Below, one piece after another: positions 46,440 to 58,800 of a stretch of 64,000 nucleotides of DNA. Position numbers and translations under genes: made by a program. A model generated the notes under the pieces. That model was not told where the DNA came from, made no database searches, and saw nothing but the letters and a program-made list of their open reading frames with translations. The stretch spans positions 242,250 through 306,249 of the forward strand of contig NZ_FOWQ01000004.1 of assembly GCF_900115505.1 (NCBI RefSeq), in the 5' to 3' direction. Position 1 is the stretch's first letter; every line of letters begins with the position of its first letter. Source of the DNA: Geodermatophilus dictyosporus (GTDB taxonomy: Bacteria > Actinomycetota > Actinomycetes > Mycobacteriales > Geodermatophilaceae).

Positions 46440-48092
46440 GTGACAGACACAGACGTCGTCGTGGTCGGGTCCGGCCTGGCCGGGCTGGTGGCCACCGCCG
46501 AGCTGGCCGACGCCGGCCGGCGGGTGGTGCTGCTCGAGCAGGAGCCCGAGGCGTCCTTCGGCGGGCAGGCGTGGTGGTCCTTCGGCGGCCTCTTCCTCGT
46601 CGACTCGCCCGAGCAGCGGCGGCTGCGGGTGCGCGACTCCCTCGAGCTGGCCCGCCAGGACTGGTTCGGCACCGCCGCCTTCGACCGCCCCGAGGACCAC
46701 TGGCCGCGGCAGTGGGCCGAGGCGTACCTGGACTTCGCCGCCGGCGAGAAGCGGGCGTGGCTGCGCGAGCAGGGCGTCGGCTTCTTCCCGGTCGTCGGCT
46801 GGGCCGAGCGCGGCGGCTACACCGCCACCGGGCACGGCAACTCCGTGCCCCGCTTCCACATCGTGTGGGGCACCGGGCCCGGGCTCGTCGAGCCGTTCGC
46901 CCGGCGGGTGCGCGCGGCCGTCGACCGCGGCCTGGTCGAGCTGCGCTTCCGCCACCGGGTGAGCGAGCTGGTGGTCACCGGCGGCACGGTCACCGGCGTC
47001 CGCGGCGCGGTGCTCGAGCCCAGCGACGCCGCCCGCGGCGAGGCCAGCTCCCGCGCCGAGGTGGCGCCCTTCGAGCTGTCCGCGCAGGCCGTCGTCGTCA
47101 CCTCCGGCGGCATCGGCGGCAACCACGACCTGGTCCGCCGCAACTGGCCCGCGCGCCTGGGCCCGGTGCCGCAGCGGCTGCTGTCCGGCGTCCCGGCGCA
47201 CGTCGACGGGCTGATGCTGGAGGCCACCGAGAAGGCCGGCGCGAACCTGGTCAACCGCGACCGCATGTGGCACTACACCGAGGGCATCGCCAACCACTCG
47301 CCCGTCTGGGCGCAGCACGGCATCCGCATCCTGCCCGGGCCCTCGTCGCTGTGGCTCGACGCCACCGGCCGGCGGCTGCCGGTGCCGCTGTTCCCCGGGT
47401 TCGACACCCTCGGCACGCTGGCCCACATCGGGCAGACCGGCCACGAGCACACCTGGTTCGTCGCGACGAGGAAGATCGTGGAGAAGGAGTTCGCGCTCTC
47501 GGGCTCCGAGCAGAACCCGGACCTGACGGGCCGCGACGTCCGGCTGCTGCTCAACCGGGTGCGGGCCGGGGTGTCCGCGCCCGTGCAGGCGTTCCTCGAC
47601 CGCGGCGAGGACTTCGTCACCGCCACGACGCTGCCCGACCTGGTCGCCGGGATGAACCGCGTCACCGGCGGCCGCCCCGAGGTCGACCTCGCCACCGTCG
47701 AGCGCGAGGTCCTCGCCCGCGACCGCGAGGTGGCCAACGAGTTCACCAAGGACCTGCAGCTGACCGCCGTCCGCGGGGCGCGCAGCTACCTCGGCGACAA
47801 GCTGATCCGGGTCGCGCCGCCGCACCGGCTGCTCGAGCCCGAGGCCGGCCCGCTGATCGCCGTCCGGCTCAACCTGCTCACCCGCAAGACCCTCGGCGGG
47901 CTGGAGACCGACCTGTCCGGGCGGGTGCTGCGGCCCGGCGGCGAGGTGTTCCCCGGCCTGTACGCCGCCGGGGAGGTCGCCGGCTTCGGCGGTGGCGGCA
48001 TGCACGGCTACCGCTCGCTGGAGGGCACCTTCCTCGGCGGCTGCCTGTTCTCCGGCCGCGTGGCCGGCCGGGCGCTGGCGGCGGCGCTGTGA
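46440..48092 (+). CDS. FAD-binding dehydrogenase (KstD/fumarate-reductase flavoprotein family)
   Basis: 550 aa. The N-terminal dinucleotide motif is VVVVGSGLAGLVATAELADAG (about residues 5-25), followed by SFGGQAWWSFGG and a closing FAD motif GLYAAGEVAGFGGGGMHGYRSLEG. It belongs to the ~550-residue actinobacterial FAD dehydrogenase group that includes mycobacterial Rv0785-like proteins, related to ketosteroid dehydrogenases. Substrate unknown. GTG start at 46440; GTGA overlap with the next gene. Confidence 0.88.
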   Translation: MTDTDVVVVGSGLAGLVATAELADAGRRVVLLEQEPEASFGGQAWWSFGGLFLVDSPEQRRLRVRDSLELARQDWFGTAAFDRPEDHWPRQWAEAYLDFAAGEKRAWLREQGVGFFPVVGWAERGGYTATGHGNSVPRFHIVWGTGPGLVEPFARRVRAAVDRGLVELRFRHRVSELVVTGGTVTGVRGAVLEPSDAARGEASSRAEVAPFELSAQAVVVTSGGIGGNHDLVRRNWPARLGPVPQRLLSGVPAHVDGLMLEATEKAGANLVNRDRMWHYTEGIANHSPVWAQHGIRILPGPSSLWLDATGRRLPVPLFPGFDTLGTLAHIGQTGHEHTWFVATRKIVEKEFALSGSEQNPDLTGRDVRLLLNRVRAGVSAPVQAFLDRGEDFVTATTLPDLVAGMNRVTGGRPEVDLATVEREVLARDREVANEFTKDLQLTAVRGARSYLGDKLIRVAPPHRLLEPEAGPLIAVRLNLLTRKTLGGLETDLSGRVLRPGGEVFPGLYAAGEVAGFGGGGMHGYRSLEGTFLGGCLFSGRVAGRALAAAL

Positions 48093-48751
48093 GCAGCCCC
48101 TGGGCCGACCCCTCCGCACCGACCGACCCCGCCGGCTACACCGGCCCGCCCGTCACCGCGCCCGCGCCCTACGCCGTCCCGCCCGCCTACCCGCCGCCCT
48201 CCCACGGCTGGGCGCCGGGCTACCCGCCCGCCCTCCCGGCGTGGGGCCCCCCGGCGCCGCCGCGGCCGCGCCGGCCCGGGCAGGTCACCACCGCGGCGGT
48301 GCTGGGCTTCGTCCAGGCCGGCGTCGTGGCGCTGTCCTCGGCCTACGTGCTCCTGCTGGCCAGCACCCTCGGCACGCTGGCGGTCCTGGGCGGGCAGAGC
48401 AGCGGCGAGGCCGAGAGCCTGGTCACCGAGGCGACCGTGCTGAGCGTGGTCCAGCTGCTGTCGGCGGTCGCCCTCGTCGTCGGCGGCGTCCTCGTGCTCA
48501 ACCGCCGGGGGCGGGCGTCCTGGGCGACGCTGCTCGGCGGGCTCGGCGCGCAACTGGCCATCGCCCTGTACTGGGCGGTGCGGCTGCTCACCCTCGACGG
48601 CCTCGCCGGCGGCGTCTCCGGGCCCGGCCCGGTCGGGGTGCTGGTCGTCCTCGTGCTCTTCTACGCCGTCCTGCCGGGCGTGGGCGTGGGCCTGCTGCTC
48701 GTCCGGGACGCCCGACGCTGGGCCGACGGCGCCGGGCCCGCCACCGGCTGA
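48089..48751 (+). CDS. Membrane protein with Pro/Tyr-rich N-terminus, unknown
   Basis: 220 aa. The first ~65 residues are Pro/Ala/Tyr-rich and disordered ([17 protein letters not shown]). Four helices follow (~70-100, 115-135, 145-165, 180-205). This architecture is common among uncharacterised actinobacterial membrane proteins. It is coupled to the FAD dehydrogenase gene by a 4-base overlap. Confidence 0.75.
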   Translation: MSSPWADPSAPTDPAGYTGPPVTAPAPYAVPPAYPPPSHGWAPGYPPALPAWGPPAPPRPRRPGQVTTAAVLGFVQAGVVALSSAYVLLLASTLGTLAVLGGQSSGEAESLVTEATVLSVVQLLSAVALVVGGVLVLNRRGRASWATLLGGLGAQLAIALYWAVRLLTLDGLAGGVSGPGPVGVLVVLVLFYAVLPGVGVGLLLVRDARRWADGAGPATG

Positions 48752-48803
48752 CCTCCCGGGGCCGCCGGCCGGGGCGGCCCGGGCGCGGTGGGACGATCGG
48801 GGC

Positions 48804-49181
48804 GTGCCCACCGCCGACCCCACCGCCGTCCCCGCGCTGGACCCCGCGGTCGCCGCGCTGCTGCGCCGCGACCCCGCGGGGCTGGTCGCCGCCGTCGTCC
48901 AGCAGCACGACACCGGCGAGGTGCTCATGGTCGCCTGGATGGACGACGAGGCGCTGCGGCGCACCCTCACCACCGGCCGGGCCACCTACTGGTCGCGCAG
49001 CCGGCGCGAGTACTGGGTGAAGGGGGAGACCTCCGGTCACCGCCAGTGGGTGCACGACGTGCGCCTCGACTGCGACGGCGACGCGCTGCTGCTGCTCGTC
49101 GACCAGGAGGGCCCCGCCTGCCACACCGGCGAGCGCTCCTGCTTCTCCCGCCCCCTGGAGGTCAGCCGTGCCGCTCGGTGA
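48804..49181 (+). CDS. hisI: Phosphoribosyl-AMP cyclohydrolase
   Basis: 125 aa monofunctional HisI that opens the adenine ring of PR-AMP. The metal ligands are visible: [19 protein letters not shown], then [14 protein letters not shown] and the Cys pair [12 protein letters not shown]. No HisE domain is fused. GTG start; its last 14 bases overlap trpE, fusing the his and trp segments. Confidence 0.95.
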   Translation: MPTADPTAVPALDPAVAALLRRDPAGLVAAVVQQHDTGEVLMVAWMDDEALRRTLTTGRATYWSRSRREYWVKGETSGHRQWVHDVRLDCDGDALLLLVDQEGPACHTGERSCFSRPLEVSRAAR

Positions 49182-50688
49182 GACCAGCCCCTCGCGGGAG
49201 GACTTCGCGGTCCTGGACCAGCCGGTGGTGCCGGTCACCCGCCGGCTGCTGGCCGACGGCGAGACCGCGGTCGGCGTCTACCGCAAGCTCGCCGGCAACC
49301 GCCCCGGCACGGTGCTGCTCGAGTCCGCCGAACAGGGCAAGCGGTGGGCGCGCTACAGCTTCGTCGGCGTCCGCTCCGCCGGCGTGCTCACCGAGCGCGA
49401 CGGCGCCACCGTCTGGCTCGGCGACCCGCTGCCCGGCCTCACCGACGACCTGCCCGCCGACCCGCTGGCCGCCGTCCGCACGCTGGCCCGCCGGCTGCGC
49501 TCGCCGCGCCGACCCGACCTGCCGCGCCTCACCGGCGGGCTGGTCGGCTACCTGGGCTACGACGTCGTCCGGCGGCTGGAGCGGCTGCCCTCGACCGCCA
49601 CCGACGACCTGGGCATGCCGGAGCTCGCCCTCACGCTGGTGACCGACCTCGCCGTCCTCGACCACACCGACGGCACCGTGCTGCTCATCGCCAACGCCCT
49701 GCCGGGCACGCACGACCACACCGCCGACGCCGGCGCGGCCTGGGACGACGCGGTCGCCCGGCTCGACGCGATGACCGCCGACCTGACCAAGGCGGTGCCG
49801 CCGGGCGTGGCCGCGTTCACCCCGGCCGACCCGCCGCCGGTGCGCAGCACCATGGCCGCGGGGGAGTACGAGGCCGGGGTGGAGACCGTCCGCGAGCACA
49901 TCCGCGCCGGCGACGCCTTCCAGGTGGTGCTGGCCCAGCGCTTCGAGACCGAGACCGACGTCGACGCGCTCGACCTCTACCGGGTGCTGCGCGCCACCAA
50001 CCCCTCGCCGTACATGTACCTGCTGCGCTTCGCCGGGCGCGAGTCGCCGTTCGACGTCGTCGGCTCCTCGCCCGAGGCCCTGGTCACCGTCACCGGCACC
50101 GGCGCGGTGGTGCACCCGCCGGCCGGCACCCGCCCGCGCGGCGTCACCGAGGAGGAGGACGTGCGGCTGGCCGAGGGGCTGCTCGCCGACCCCAAGGAGC
50201 GCGCCGAGCACGTCATGCTGGTCGACCTCGCGCGCAACGACCTGGGGCGCGTGTGCGTGCCCGGCACGGTCGAGGTGCCCGACTTCATGCGGGTCGAGCT
50301 CTACAGCCACGTCATGCACCTGGTCTCGACGGTGTCCGGCGAGGTCGCCCCCGGCCGCGACGCCCTCGACGTCTTCGACGCGACCTTCCCGGCCGGCACC
50401 GTCTCCGGCGCTCCCAAGCCGCGGGCCATGGAGATCATCGAGTCCCTCGAGCCCACCCGGCGGGCGCTCTACGCCGGCACCGTCGGCTACCTCGACGCCA
50501 GCGGCGACATGGACATGGCCATCGCCATCCGCACCGCGGTGCTGCACCAGGGCCGGGCCTACGTGCAGGCCGGCGCGGGGATCGTCGCCGACAGCGACCC
50601 GGTCACCGAGGAGGCCGAGACCCGGCACAAGGCGCGGGCGGTGCTCTCGGCGATCGCGACCGCGGAGGGCATGCGGGAGGTGCGGTGA
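49168..50688 (+). CDS. trpE: Anthranilate synthase component I
   Basis: 506 aa chorismate-using subunit. The N-terminal regulatory part contains [18 protein letters not shown] (LLES is part of the Trp feedback site). The catalytic part has [40 protein letters not shown] (usually PIAGTRxRG), [33 protein letters not shown] and [13 protein letters not shown] with CTGGAGG upstream. It overlaps hisI by 14 bases. No trpG or trpD is in the window. Confidence 0.96.
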   Translation: MPLGETSPSREDFAVLDQPVVPVTRRLLADGETAVGVYRKLAGNRPGTVLLESAEQGKRWARYSFVGVRSAGVLTERDGATVWLGDPLPGLTDDLPADPLAAVRTLARRLRSPRRPDLPRLTGGLVGYLGYDVVRRLERLPSTATDDLGMPELALTLVTDLAVLDHTDGTVLLIANALPGTHDHTADAGAAWDDAVARLDAMTADLTKAVPPGVAAFTPADPPPVRSTMAAGEYEAGVETVREHIRAGDAFQVVLAQRFETETDVDALDLYRVLRATNPSPYMYLLRFAGRESPFDVVGSSPEALVTVTGTGAVVHPPAGTRPRGVTEEEDVRLAEGLLADPKERAEHVMLVDLARNDLGRVCVPGTVEVPDFMRVELYSHVMHLVSTVSGEVAPGRDALDVFDATFPAGTVSGAPKPRAMEIIESLEPTRRALYAGTVGYLDASGDMDMAIAIRTAVLHQGRAYVQAGAGIVADSDPVTEEAETRHKARAVLSAIATAEGMREVR

Positions 50689-51329
50689 ACGCCCGGCGCG
50701 AGCTGGGCGGCGCGCTGGCCGGCTGCGCGCTGGCCGGCGGGCTGGCGCTGGCGGCCGGGGGGCAGACCTGGGCGACGGTCGACGTCACCCGCCCGGCGCC
50801 GCTGCCGCCGGTCACCGAGGTGCTCAGCGGGTCCGACGTCGCGCCGCTGGTCCCCGCCTCGGGCCTGGTGCTGCTGGCCGCCGCGGTCGCCGTCCTCGCC
50901 GTCCGGGGTGCCGGCCGGGCCGCGGTGGGCCTCCTGGTGGCCGCCGCCGGGGGAGTGCTCGGCTGGTCGGCCGCCCGCCTGCTCGCCAGCGGCCCGCCGG
51001 GCACGCCGCGGGCGCCGGGGGAGACGGCGAGCACCGACCTGGCCACCGGCTGGCCGGTGCTGTGCCTGGTCGCCGCCGTGCTCGCGCTGGCCACCGGGCT
51101 GCTCGTGCTCGCCCGCGGACACCGCTGGCCGGGCATGGGCCGCCGCTACGAGCGGACGCCCGGTGCGGCCGCGCCCGCACCGGCCCGGCCCCGCACCGAC
51201 GAGGAGCGCGCGCTCGACGCGTGGCGCGCGCTCGACCGCGGCGACGACCCCACCGACGACCCCACCGACGACCCCACCGACGACCCCGCCGACGACCCTG
51301 CGGCGGGCCCCTCCGGGCGCCGCGCTTAG
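50685..51329 (+). CDS. Trp-biosynthesis-associated membrane protein
   Basis: 214 aa. Helices at ~8-25, 50-66, 72-92 and 125-145, with [21 protein letters not shown] after the first helix, match the actinobacterial Trp-region conserved membrane family (TIGR02234-like) found between trpE and trpC. The function is unknown, perhaps linked to Trp or anthranilate handling. The C-tail carries a DDPT repeat. GTGA overlap with trpE. Confidence 0.88.
   Translation: MNARRELGGALAGCALAGGLALAAGGQTWATVDVTRPAPLPPVTEVLSGSDVAPLVPASGLVLLAAAVAVLAVRGAGRAAVGLLVAAAGGVLGWSAARLLASGPPGTPRAPGETASTDLATGWPVLCLVAAVLALATGLLVLARGHRWPGMGRRYERTPGAAAPAPARPRTDEERALDAWRALDRGDDPTDDPTDDPTDDPADDPAAGPSGRRA
51243..51302 (+). repeat. 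12-bp tandem repeat (five units) encoding DDPT/A
   Basis: Three identical and two diverged 12-bp units in frame near the 3' end of the Trp-associated membrane gene. They lengthen an acidic disordered tail. Unit size keeps the frame on copy-number change. Confidence 0.85.
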
Positions 51330-51332
51330 AGT
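51327..51332 (+). promoter_or_regulatory. -10 hexamer for trpC
   Basis: TAGAGT overlaps the stop codon of the preceding gene. It would start a ~60-base leader ending in the strong GAGGAGG site of trpC. Confidence 0.45.
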
Positions 51333-51400
51333 GGGGCCACCCACCCGACGCGCCCCGGAGCAGCCGGGACGGACCCACGAGCACCCAGCGAGGAGGCGGA

Positions 51401-52210
51401 GTGACCGTCCTCGACGAGATCGTCGCCGGCGTCCGTGAGGACGTCGCGGCGCGCGAGGCGGCCACCCCGCTGGCCGAGGTGAAGGCCGCCGCCCGCGACG
51501 CCCGACCGCCCCTCGACGCCCTGGCGGCCCTGCGCGAGCCGGGGGTCGGCGTCATCGCCGAGGTCAAGCGCCGCAGCCCCAGCAAGGGCGCGCTGGCCGA
51601 CATCCCCGACCCCGCCGTCCTCGCCGCGCAGTACGCCGCCGGCGGCGCCCGGGTCATCAGCGTGCTGACCGAGCGGCGCCGCTTCGGCGGCTCGCACGCC
51701 GACCTGGCCGCCGTCCGCGCCGCCGTCGACGTGCCGGTGCTCTGCAAGGACTTCGTGGTCAGCAGCTACCAGGTGCACGAGGCCCGCGCCCACGGTGCCG
51801 ACGTCGTCCTGCTCATCGTGGCCGCCCTCGAGCAGAACGTGCTCACCGGCCTGCTCGAGCGGGTCGAGTCGCTGGGCATGACCGCGCTGGTCGAGGTGCA
51901 CACCGAGGCCGAGGCCGACCGGGCGCTGTCGGCCGGCGCCGCGGTGATCGGCGTCAACGCCCGCGACCTCACCACCCTGGCGGTCGACCGGTCGACCTTC
52001 GAGCGGATCGCACCCGGCCTGCCCTCCGAGGTGGTCAAGGTCGCCGAGTCCGGCGTCCGCGGCCCGCACGACCTCATCTCCTACGCCGCGGCCGGTGCCG
52101 ACGCCGTCCTCGTCGGCGAGGGCCTGGTCACCGCCGGCGACGCCCGCCAGGCCGTGGCCGACCTGGTGACTGCCGGGTCGCACCCGGCCACCCCGCGCAC
52201 GACCCGCTGA
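51401..52210 (+). CDS. trpC: Indole-3-glycerol-phosphate synthase
   Basis: 269 aa barrel enzyme closing the indole ring. Active-site blocks: [13 protein letters not shown] (catalytic Lys), [12 protein letters not shown] (catalytic Lys), [23 protein letters not shown] and [10 protein letters not shown]. It is monofunctional, with no fused PRA isomerase, in line with PriA supplying that step. GTG with GAGGAGG 6 bases upstream. Confidence 0.96.
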   Translation: MTVLDEIVAGVREDVAAREAATPLAEVKAAARDARPPLDALAALREPGVGVIAEVKRRSPSKGALADIPDPAVLAAQYAAGGARVISVLTERRRFGGSHADLAAVRAAVDVPVLCKDFVVSSYQVHEARAHGADVVLLIVAALEQNVLTGLLERVESLGMTALVEVHTEAEADRALSAGAAVIGVNARDLTTLAVDRSTFERIAPGLPSEVVKVAESGVRGPHDLISYAAAGADAVLVGEGLVTAGDARQAVADLVTAGSHPATPRTTR

Positions 52211-52246
52211 GCAGGCCCCGTCCCGAGGCTCGCGGTGGGCCCCTGC
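52211..52246. repeat. Palindromic element copy 5 (inverted), trpC-trpB gap
   Basis: On the minus strand the core GGGGCCCACCGCGAGC..CGGGACGGGG aligns with the other copies. Arms pair as GCAGG/CCTGC plus CCC/GGG with a bulge. Unlike the others it lies between two codirectional genes, directly after the trpC stop. The rest of the 150-base gap shows no leader peptide. Confidence 0.45.
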
Positions 52247-52360
52247 AGGAGGGTCACCACCCGCCACCGACGCACACCGCCCAGCCGTGCCCGGCCGGAT
52301 CGCGCGACCCGCTGACCCCCTGCTCCGCACGCCGGAGGCCGATCGCGGGACACTGGGGCC

Positions 52361-53710
<1,350 letters not shown>

Positions 53711-53780
53711 GCGGGTCGGCGAGCCCAGCGGGGACGGAGCAGCGCCCCGAGCGGCCGACGAGCGCCGCCGAGGAGAGCCG

Positions 53781-54581
53781 GTGAGCGCGCTGGAGGACCG
53801 CATCGGGGCGGCCCGCGCCGAGGGCCGCGCCGCCCTGGTCGCCTACCTGCCGGTGGGCCACCCGACGGTCGAGGACTCGATCGCCGCGATGACCGCGGCG
53901 GTCGAGGGCGGGGCCGACGTCGTCGAGATCGGCGTCCCCTACAGCGACCCCGGCATGGACGGGCCGGTGATCCAGCAGGCCGTCGACGTCGCCGTCCGCG
54001 CGGGCGTGGGCATGCGCGACGTGCTGCGCGCGGTGGAGGCGGTGGCCGCGGCCGGCGCCGTGCCGGTGGTGATGAGCTACTGGAACCCGATCGAGCGCTA
54101 CGGCGTCGAGCGGTTCGCCACCGACCTGGCCGCGGCCGGGGGAGCGGGGGCCATCACCCCCGACCTCATCCCCGACGAGGCGGGGCCGTGGCTGGCCGCC
54201 TCGGACGCGGCCGGTCTCGACCGCGTCTTCCTCGTCGCGCCGTCGTCCATCGACGCCCGGCTGCGCGCCACCGCGGAGGCCTGCCGCGGGTTCGTCTACG
54301 CCGCCTCCACCATGGGCGTGACCGGCACCCGCGCCACGGTCGGCGACGCCGCCGAGCGGCTGGTCGCCCGCACCCGCGCGGTCACCGACAAGCCGGTCTG
54401 CGTCGGCCTCGGCGTCTCTGACGGCGACCAGGCCGCCGAGGTCGGCCGCTTCGCCGACGGCGTCATCGTCGGGTCGGCCTACGTGCGCGAGCTGCTCGAG
54501 GGGCGCGGTCCCGAGGGCGTGCGCGCGCTGTCGGCCCAGCTGGCCGAGGGCGTCCGCCGCCGCTCGACGGTGTCGCCGTGA
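53781..54581 (+). CDS. trpA: Tryptophan synthase alpha chain
   Basis: 266 aa barrel that cleaves indole glycerol phosphate and channels indole to TrpB. The catalytic Asp equivalent lies in GVPYSDPGMDGPVIQ, and the phosphate site in GVTGTRATVG and GVIVGSAYV. GTG 53781 with GAGGAGA upstream; the open frame continues upstream through the trpB-trpA gap, which I treat as non-coding. GTGA overlap with lgt. Confidence 0.95.
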   Translation: MSALEDRIGAARAEGRAALVAYLPVGHPTVEDSIAAMTAAVEGGADVVEIGVPYSDPGMDGPVIQQAVDVAVRAGVGMRDVLRAVEAVAAAGAVPVVMSYWNPIERYGVERFATDLAAAGGAGAITPDLIPDEAGPWLAASDAAGLDRVFLVAPSSIDARLRATAEACRGFVYAASTMGVTGTRATVGDAAERLVARTRAVTDKPVCVGLGVSDGDQAAEVGRFADGVIVGSAYVRELLEGRGPEGVRALSAQLAEGVRRRSTVSP

Positions 54582-55543
54582 CGCCGCTGGCGGTGATCCC
54601 CAGCCCCACGCAGGGCGTCTGGGAGCTCGGGCCGTTCCCGATCCGGGCCTACGCGCTGTGCATCATCGCGGGCATCGTGCTGGCCTGCTGGATCACCGAG
54701 CGGCGCTGGGTGGCCCGCGGCGGCCGCCCCGGCGAGGTGCTCGACATCGCCGTGTGGGCGGTGCCCTTCGGCATCCTCGGCGGCCGGCTCTACCACGTGG
54801 TCACCACGCCGCAGCCCTACTTCGGCGAGGGCGGCGACCCGCTGCGTGCCTTCGCCATCTGGGAGGGCGGCCTCGGCATCTGGGGCGCCATCGCCCTCGG
54901 CGCGGTGGGCGCGTGGATCGCCTGCCGCCGCCGCGGCATCCCGCTACCGGCCTTCGGCGACGCCCTCGCCCCGGGCCTGCTGGTGGCGCAGGCGGTCGGC
55001 CGGCTGGGCAACTGGTTCAACAACGAGCTCTACGGCGGCCCCACCGACCTCCCGTGGGCGCTGCGCGTCCACGAGTGGGACGGGCGGGAGGCGGTGCTCG
55101 GCGCCGACGGGCAGCCGGTCGTGCTGGGCACCTTCCACCCCACCTTCCTCTACGAGCTGCTGTGGTGCCTCGCCGCCGCGGCCGTCGTCGTCTGGGCCGA
55201 CCGCCGGTTCCGGCTCTCCCACGGCCGCGCGTTCGCGCTGTGCGTGGCGCTCTACTGCGCCGGCCGGTTCTGGATCGAGCTGCTGCGCACCGACCCGGCG
55301 AACACGTTCTTCGGCATCCGGTTGAACGTCTTCACCGCCGTCCTCGTCGGGCTGCTCGCGGTGGCCTCCCTGGTGTGGCAGCGCGGCCGCCCGCGGGAGG
55401 TCCTCGACCGCACCGGCGGGGGTGACGACGGCGACACCCCGACGGTCGCCGGCGAGGGGCCCGACGAGGCCCCGACCGGCACCGACGCCGGCCCGTCGGA
55501 CCGGTCGCGGGACCGGTCCCACGACACGCCGGGGACGCCCTGA
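54578..55543 (+). CDS. lgt: Prolipoprotein diacylglyceryl transferase
   Basis: 321 aa, seven-helix membrane enzyme that attaches diacylglycerol to the lipobox Cys, the step before LspA (14720). Signature GRLGNWFNNELYGGPT (Arg/Asn catalytic loop) and FGILGGRLYHVV with the conserved His are present; HPTFLYELLW and GRFWIELLRTDP follow. The C-terminal ~55 residues are an acidic disordered tail. Overlaps trpA by 4 bases; trpA-lgt order is common in actinobacteria. Confidence 0.95.
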   Translation: MTPLAVIPSPTQGVWELGPFPIRAYALCIIAGIVLACWITERRWVARGGRPGEVLDIAVWAVPFGILGGRLYHVVTTPQPYFGEGGDPLRAFAIWEGGLGIWGAIALGAVGAWIACRRRGIPLPAFGDALAPGLLVAQAVGRLGNWFNNELYGGPTDLPWALRVHEWDGREAVLGADGQPVVLGTFHPTFLYELLWCLAAAAVVVWADRRFRLSHGRAFALCVALYCAGRFWIELLRTDPANTFFGIRLNVFTAVLVGLLAVASLVWQRGRPREVLDRTGGGDDGDTPTVAGEGPDEAPTGTDAGPSDRSRDRSHDTPGTP

Positions 55544-55867
55544 CGGGACGCGCCGCAGCGGCGGTCCGACGGCGCTGACCCGGTGTTGCGGCTGTGTACC
55601 CTCCTGTGCAGACAGCCCAGCGATCCTGGGTGGTCATCCGTGTCGGAACCGGGCCAGCGCTGCCCCGCGGACGACGACCCCACGGCACCGACCCCCGTGG
55701 GGCTCGCGAGCCGGACCTGCCCGGGCCACCGTGTCCCGGCCGGCCGTCGGCTCACCGCAGTCCTCCGCCTGCACCTCCGCCGCACCGCCCCTTGACCACC
55801 GGCCGGGCACCCGTGCCCCCGCCCCGTCGCCTGCGCGACGGCGTGACGGCCGACGACGGGAGTGATC
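55544..55867 (+). other. Long gltB leader region
   Basis: 324 bases with no gene I can support. A promoter-like pair (see 55575) would give a ~260-base 5' leader. A small CCCAG/CTGGG hairpin (~55615-55630) is the only clear fold. No known riboswitch pattern was recognised. Confidence 0.5.
55575..55602 (+). promoter_or_regulatory. Candidate gltBD promoter
   Basis: CTGACC (55575-55580), a 16-base spacer, and TACCCT (55597-55602). This is close to an actinobacterial housekeeping promoter. Transcription would start near 55609. Confidence 0.45.
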
Positions 55868-58800
55868 ATGTCCGGGTCCCACACCCCCGCCCCCCGGGCC
55901 GTGCCGTTCTCGGCCGTGCCCCCGGCCACCGGTCTCTACGACCCCGCCAACGACTCGGACGCCTGCGGCGTCGCCCTCGTGGCCGACGCCCGGGGCCGCA
56001 GCTCGCGCTCGATCGTGGCCGCCGGCCTGACCGCGCTGCACAACCTCGACCACCGCGGCGCCGCGGGTGCCGAGCCCAACTCCGGGGACGGCGCCGGGAT
56101 CCTCACCCAGGTGCCCGACCGGCTGCTGCGCGCCAGCGTCGACTTCGACCTGCCGCCGGTGGGGGAGTACTCCGTCGGCATCGCCTTCCTGCCCGTCGAC
56201 GCCGAGGAGCGGGCCGCCCGCCACGCCGACGTCGCGCGGATCGCTGCCGAGGAGGGCCTGACCGTCCTCGGTTGGCGCGACGTGCCGGTCGACCCCGACG
56301 GCGCCGACCTCGGGCCCACCGCCCGCGCGGTCATGCCGCACTTCGCCCAGCTCTTCGTCGCCGAGACGATGGGCGCCCGCGCCGACGCGGCGGCCTTCGG
56401 CGGCCCGGTGTCGGTCAACGGCGTCACCCGCCTCGAGCGGCGCTCCTTCGTGCTGCGCAAGCGCGCCGAGCGCGAGGCCCGCGAGGCCGGCAGCTCGATG
56501 TACGTGGTGTCGCTGTCCTCGCGCACCGTCACCTACAAGGGCATGCTGACCACCGACCAGCTGCCGGCGTTCTTCCCCGACCTGCGCGACGAGCGCTACG
56601 AGTCGGCGATCGCCCTGGTGCACAGCCGGTTCTCCACCAACACCTTCCCCAGCTGGCCGCTGGCCCACCCGTTCCGGTTCATCGCCCACAACGGCGAGAT
56701 CAACACGATCAAGGGCAACCGCAACCGGATGCGCGCCCGCGAGGCCAAGCTCGAGACGGAGCTGTTCGACGGCCCCGCCGGCCCCGCCGCCGAGCTCGGC
56801 CTGGAGCGGGTCTTCCCGGTCACCGCGAGCGACTTCAGCGACTCGGCCACCTTCGACGAGGTGCTCGAGCTGCTGCACCTGTCGGGCCGCTCGCTGCCGC
56901 ACGCCGTGCTGATGATGATCCCGGAGGCGTGGGAGAACCACGACGAGATGGACCCGGCCCGCCGGGCCTTCTACCGGTTCCACTCCTCGATCATGGAACC
57001 CTGGGACGGGCCGGCCTGCGTGGCCTTCACCGACGGCACCATCGTCGGGGCGGTCCTGGACCGCAACGGCCTGCGCCCCGGGCGCTGGTGGCGGACGAAG
57101 GACGACCTGGTCGTGCTCGCCAGCGAGGCCGGCGTGCTCGACATCCCGGCCGGCGACGTCGTCGCCAAGGGCCGGCTGCAGCCGGGCCGGATGTTCCTCG
57201 TCGACACCGCCTCCGGGCGGATCGTCTCCGACGAGGAGGTCAAGGGCGCCCTGGCCGCCGAGCACCCCTACGAGGACTGGCTGCACGCCGGGCTGGTGCA
57301 CCTGCCCTCGCTGCCCGAGCGGCGGCGGGCCCGGCCCAGCCACGAGTCCGTCGTCCGCCGGCAGCTGCTGTTCGGCTACACCGAGGAGGACCTGCGCGTC
57401 CTGCTCACCCCGATGGCGTCCTCGGGGGCGGAGCCGATCGGCTCGATGGGCACCGACACCCCGATCGCGGCGCTGTCGGACCGCTCCCGGCTGCTCTACG
57501 ACTACTTCGGGCAGCTGTTCGCCCAGGTGACCAACCCGCCGCTGGACGCCATCCGCGAGGAGCTGGTGACCAGCCTGGGCCGCACCTTCGGTCCCGAGCA
57601 GAACCTGCTCACGGCGACCCCCGCGTCCTGCCGGCAGGTGTTCCTGCCCTACCCGGTCATCGACAACGACGAGCTGGCCAAGATCCTGCACATCGACGAC
57701 GACGGCGACCTGCCCGGGTTCGCCGCCGTGCGGATCACCGGCCACTTCGACGTCACCGGCGGCGGGCCCGCGCTGGTGCAGGCGGTCGAGGAGCTGCGCA
57801 GCAAGGTCAGCCGGGCGATCGCGGCCGGCGCGCGGGTCATCGTGCTCTCCGACCGCGACTGCGACGAGCGGCGCGCGCCGATCCCGTCGCTGCTGATGAC
57901 CGCCGCCGTCCACCACCAGCTGGTGCGCGAGCGCACCCGCATGGAGGTCGGCCTGGTCGTCGAGTCCGGCGACTGCCGCGAGGTGCACCACGTCGCGCTG
58001 CTGCTCGGCTACGGCGCGGCCGCGGTCAACCCCTACCTGGCCTTCGAGTCCATCGAGGACCTCATCCGCGACGGCGTGCTCACCGGCGTGCAGCCGGCGC
58101 AGGCCGTGCGCAACGTGGTCAAGGCGCTGGGCAAGGGCGTCCTGAAGGTCATGAGCAAGATGGGCATCAGCACCGTCGGCTCGTACACGATGGCGCAGAT
58201 CTTCGAGGCGGTCGGCCTGTCCCAGGAGGTCGTCGACGAGTACTTCACTGGCACCTCCGCGCCCCTGGGCGGCGTGGGCGTCGACGTGCTCGCCGAGGAG
58301 GTCGCCATGCGGCACCGGCGCGCCTACCCGCAGAACCCGACCGAGCGGGCGCACCGCCGGCTGGAGACCGGCGGGGAGTACCAGTGGCGCCGCGAGGGCG
58401 AGGTGCACCTGTTCAACCCCGAGACGGTGTTCCTCCTGCAGCACTCCACCCGCTCGCGGCAGTACGAGGTCTTCGAGCGCTACACGCAGACGGTCGACCA
58501 GCTCTCGGAGGACGCCGCGACACTGCGCGGGCTGTTCACGCTCAGGACGGGCGTGCGCGAGCCGGTGCCGCTGGAGGAGGTCGAGCCGGCCAGCGAGATC
58601 GTCAAGCGCTTCCAGACCGGCGCGATGAGCTACGGCTCCATCTCGCAGGAGGCGCACGAGACGCTGGCCATCGCGATGAACCGGCTCGGCGGGCGGTCCA
58701 ACACCGGTGAGGGCGGCGAGGACCCCGACCGGTTCGTGCCCGACCCCAACGGCGACCTGCGCCGCTCGGCGATCAAGCAGGTGGCCAGCGGCCGCTTCGG

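Noticed and set aside
51330..51400. Possible trp attenuator before trpC
   Set aside because: No leader peptide with Trp codons and no alternative hairpins; only a -10-like hexamer and a ribosome-binding site.
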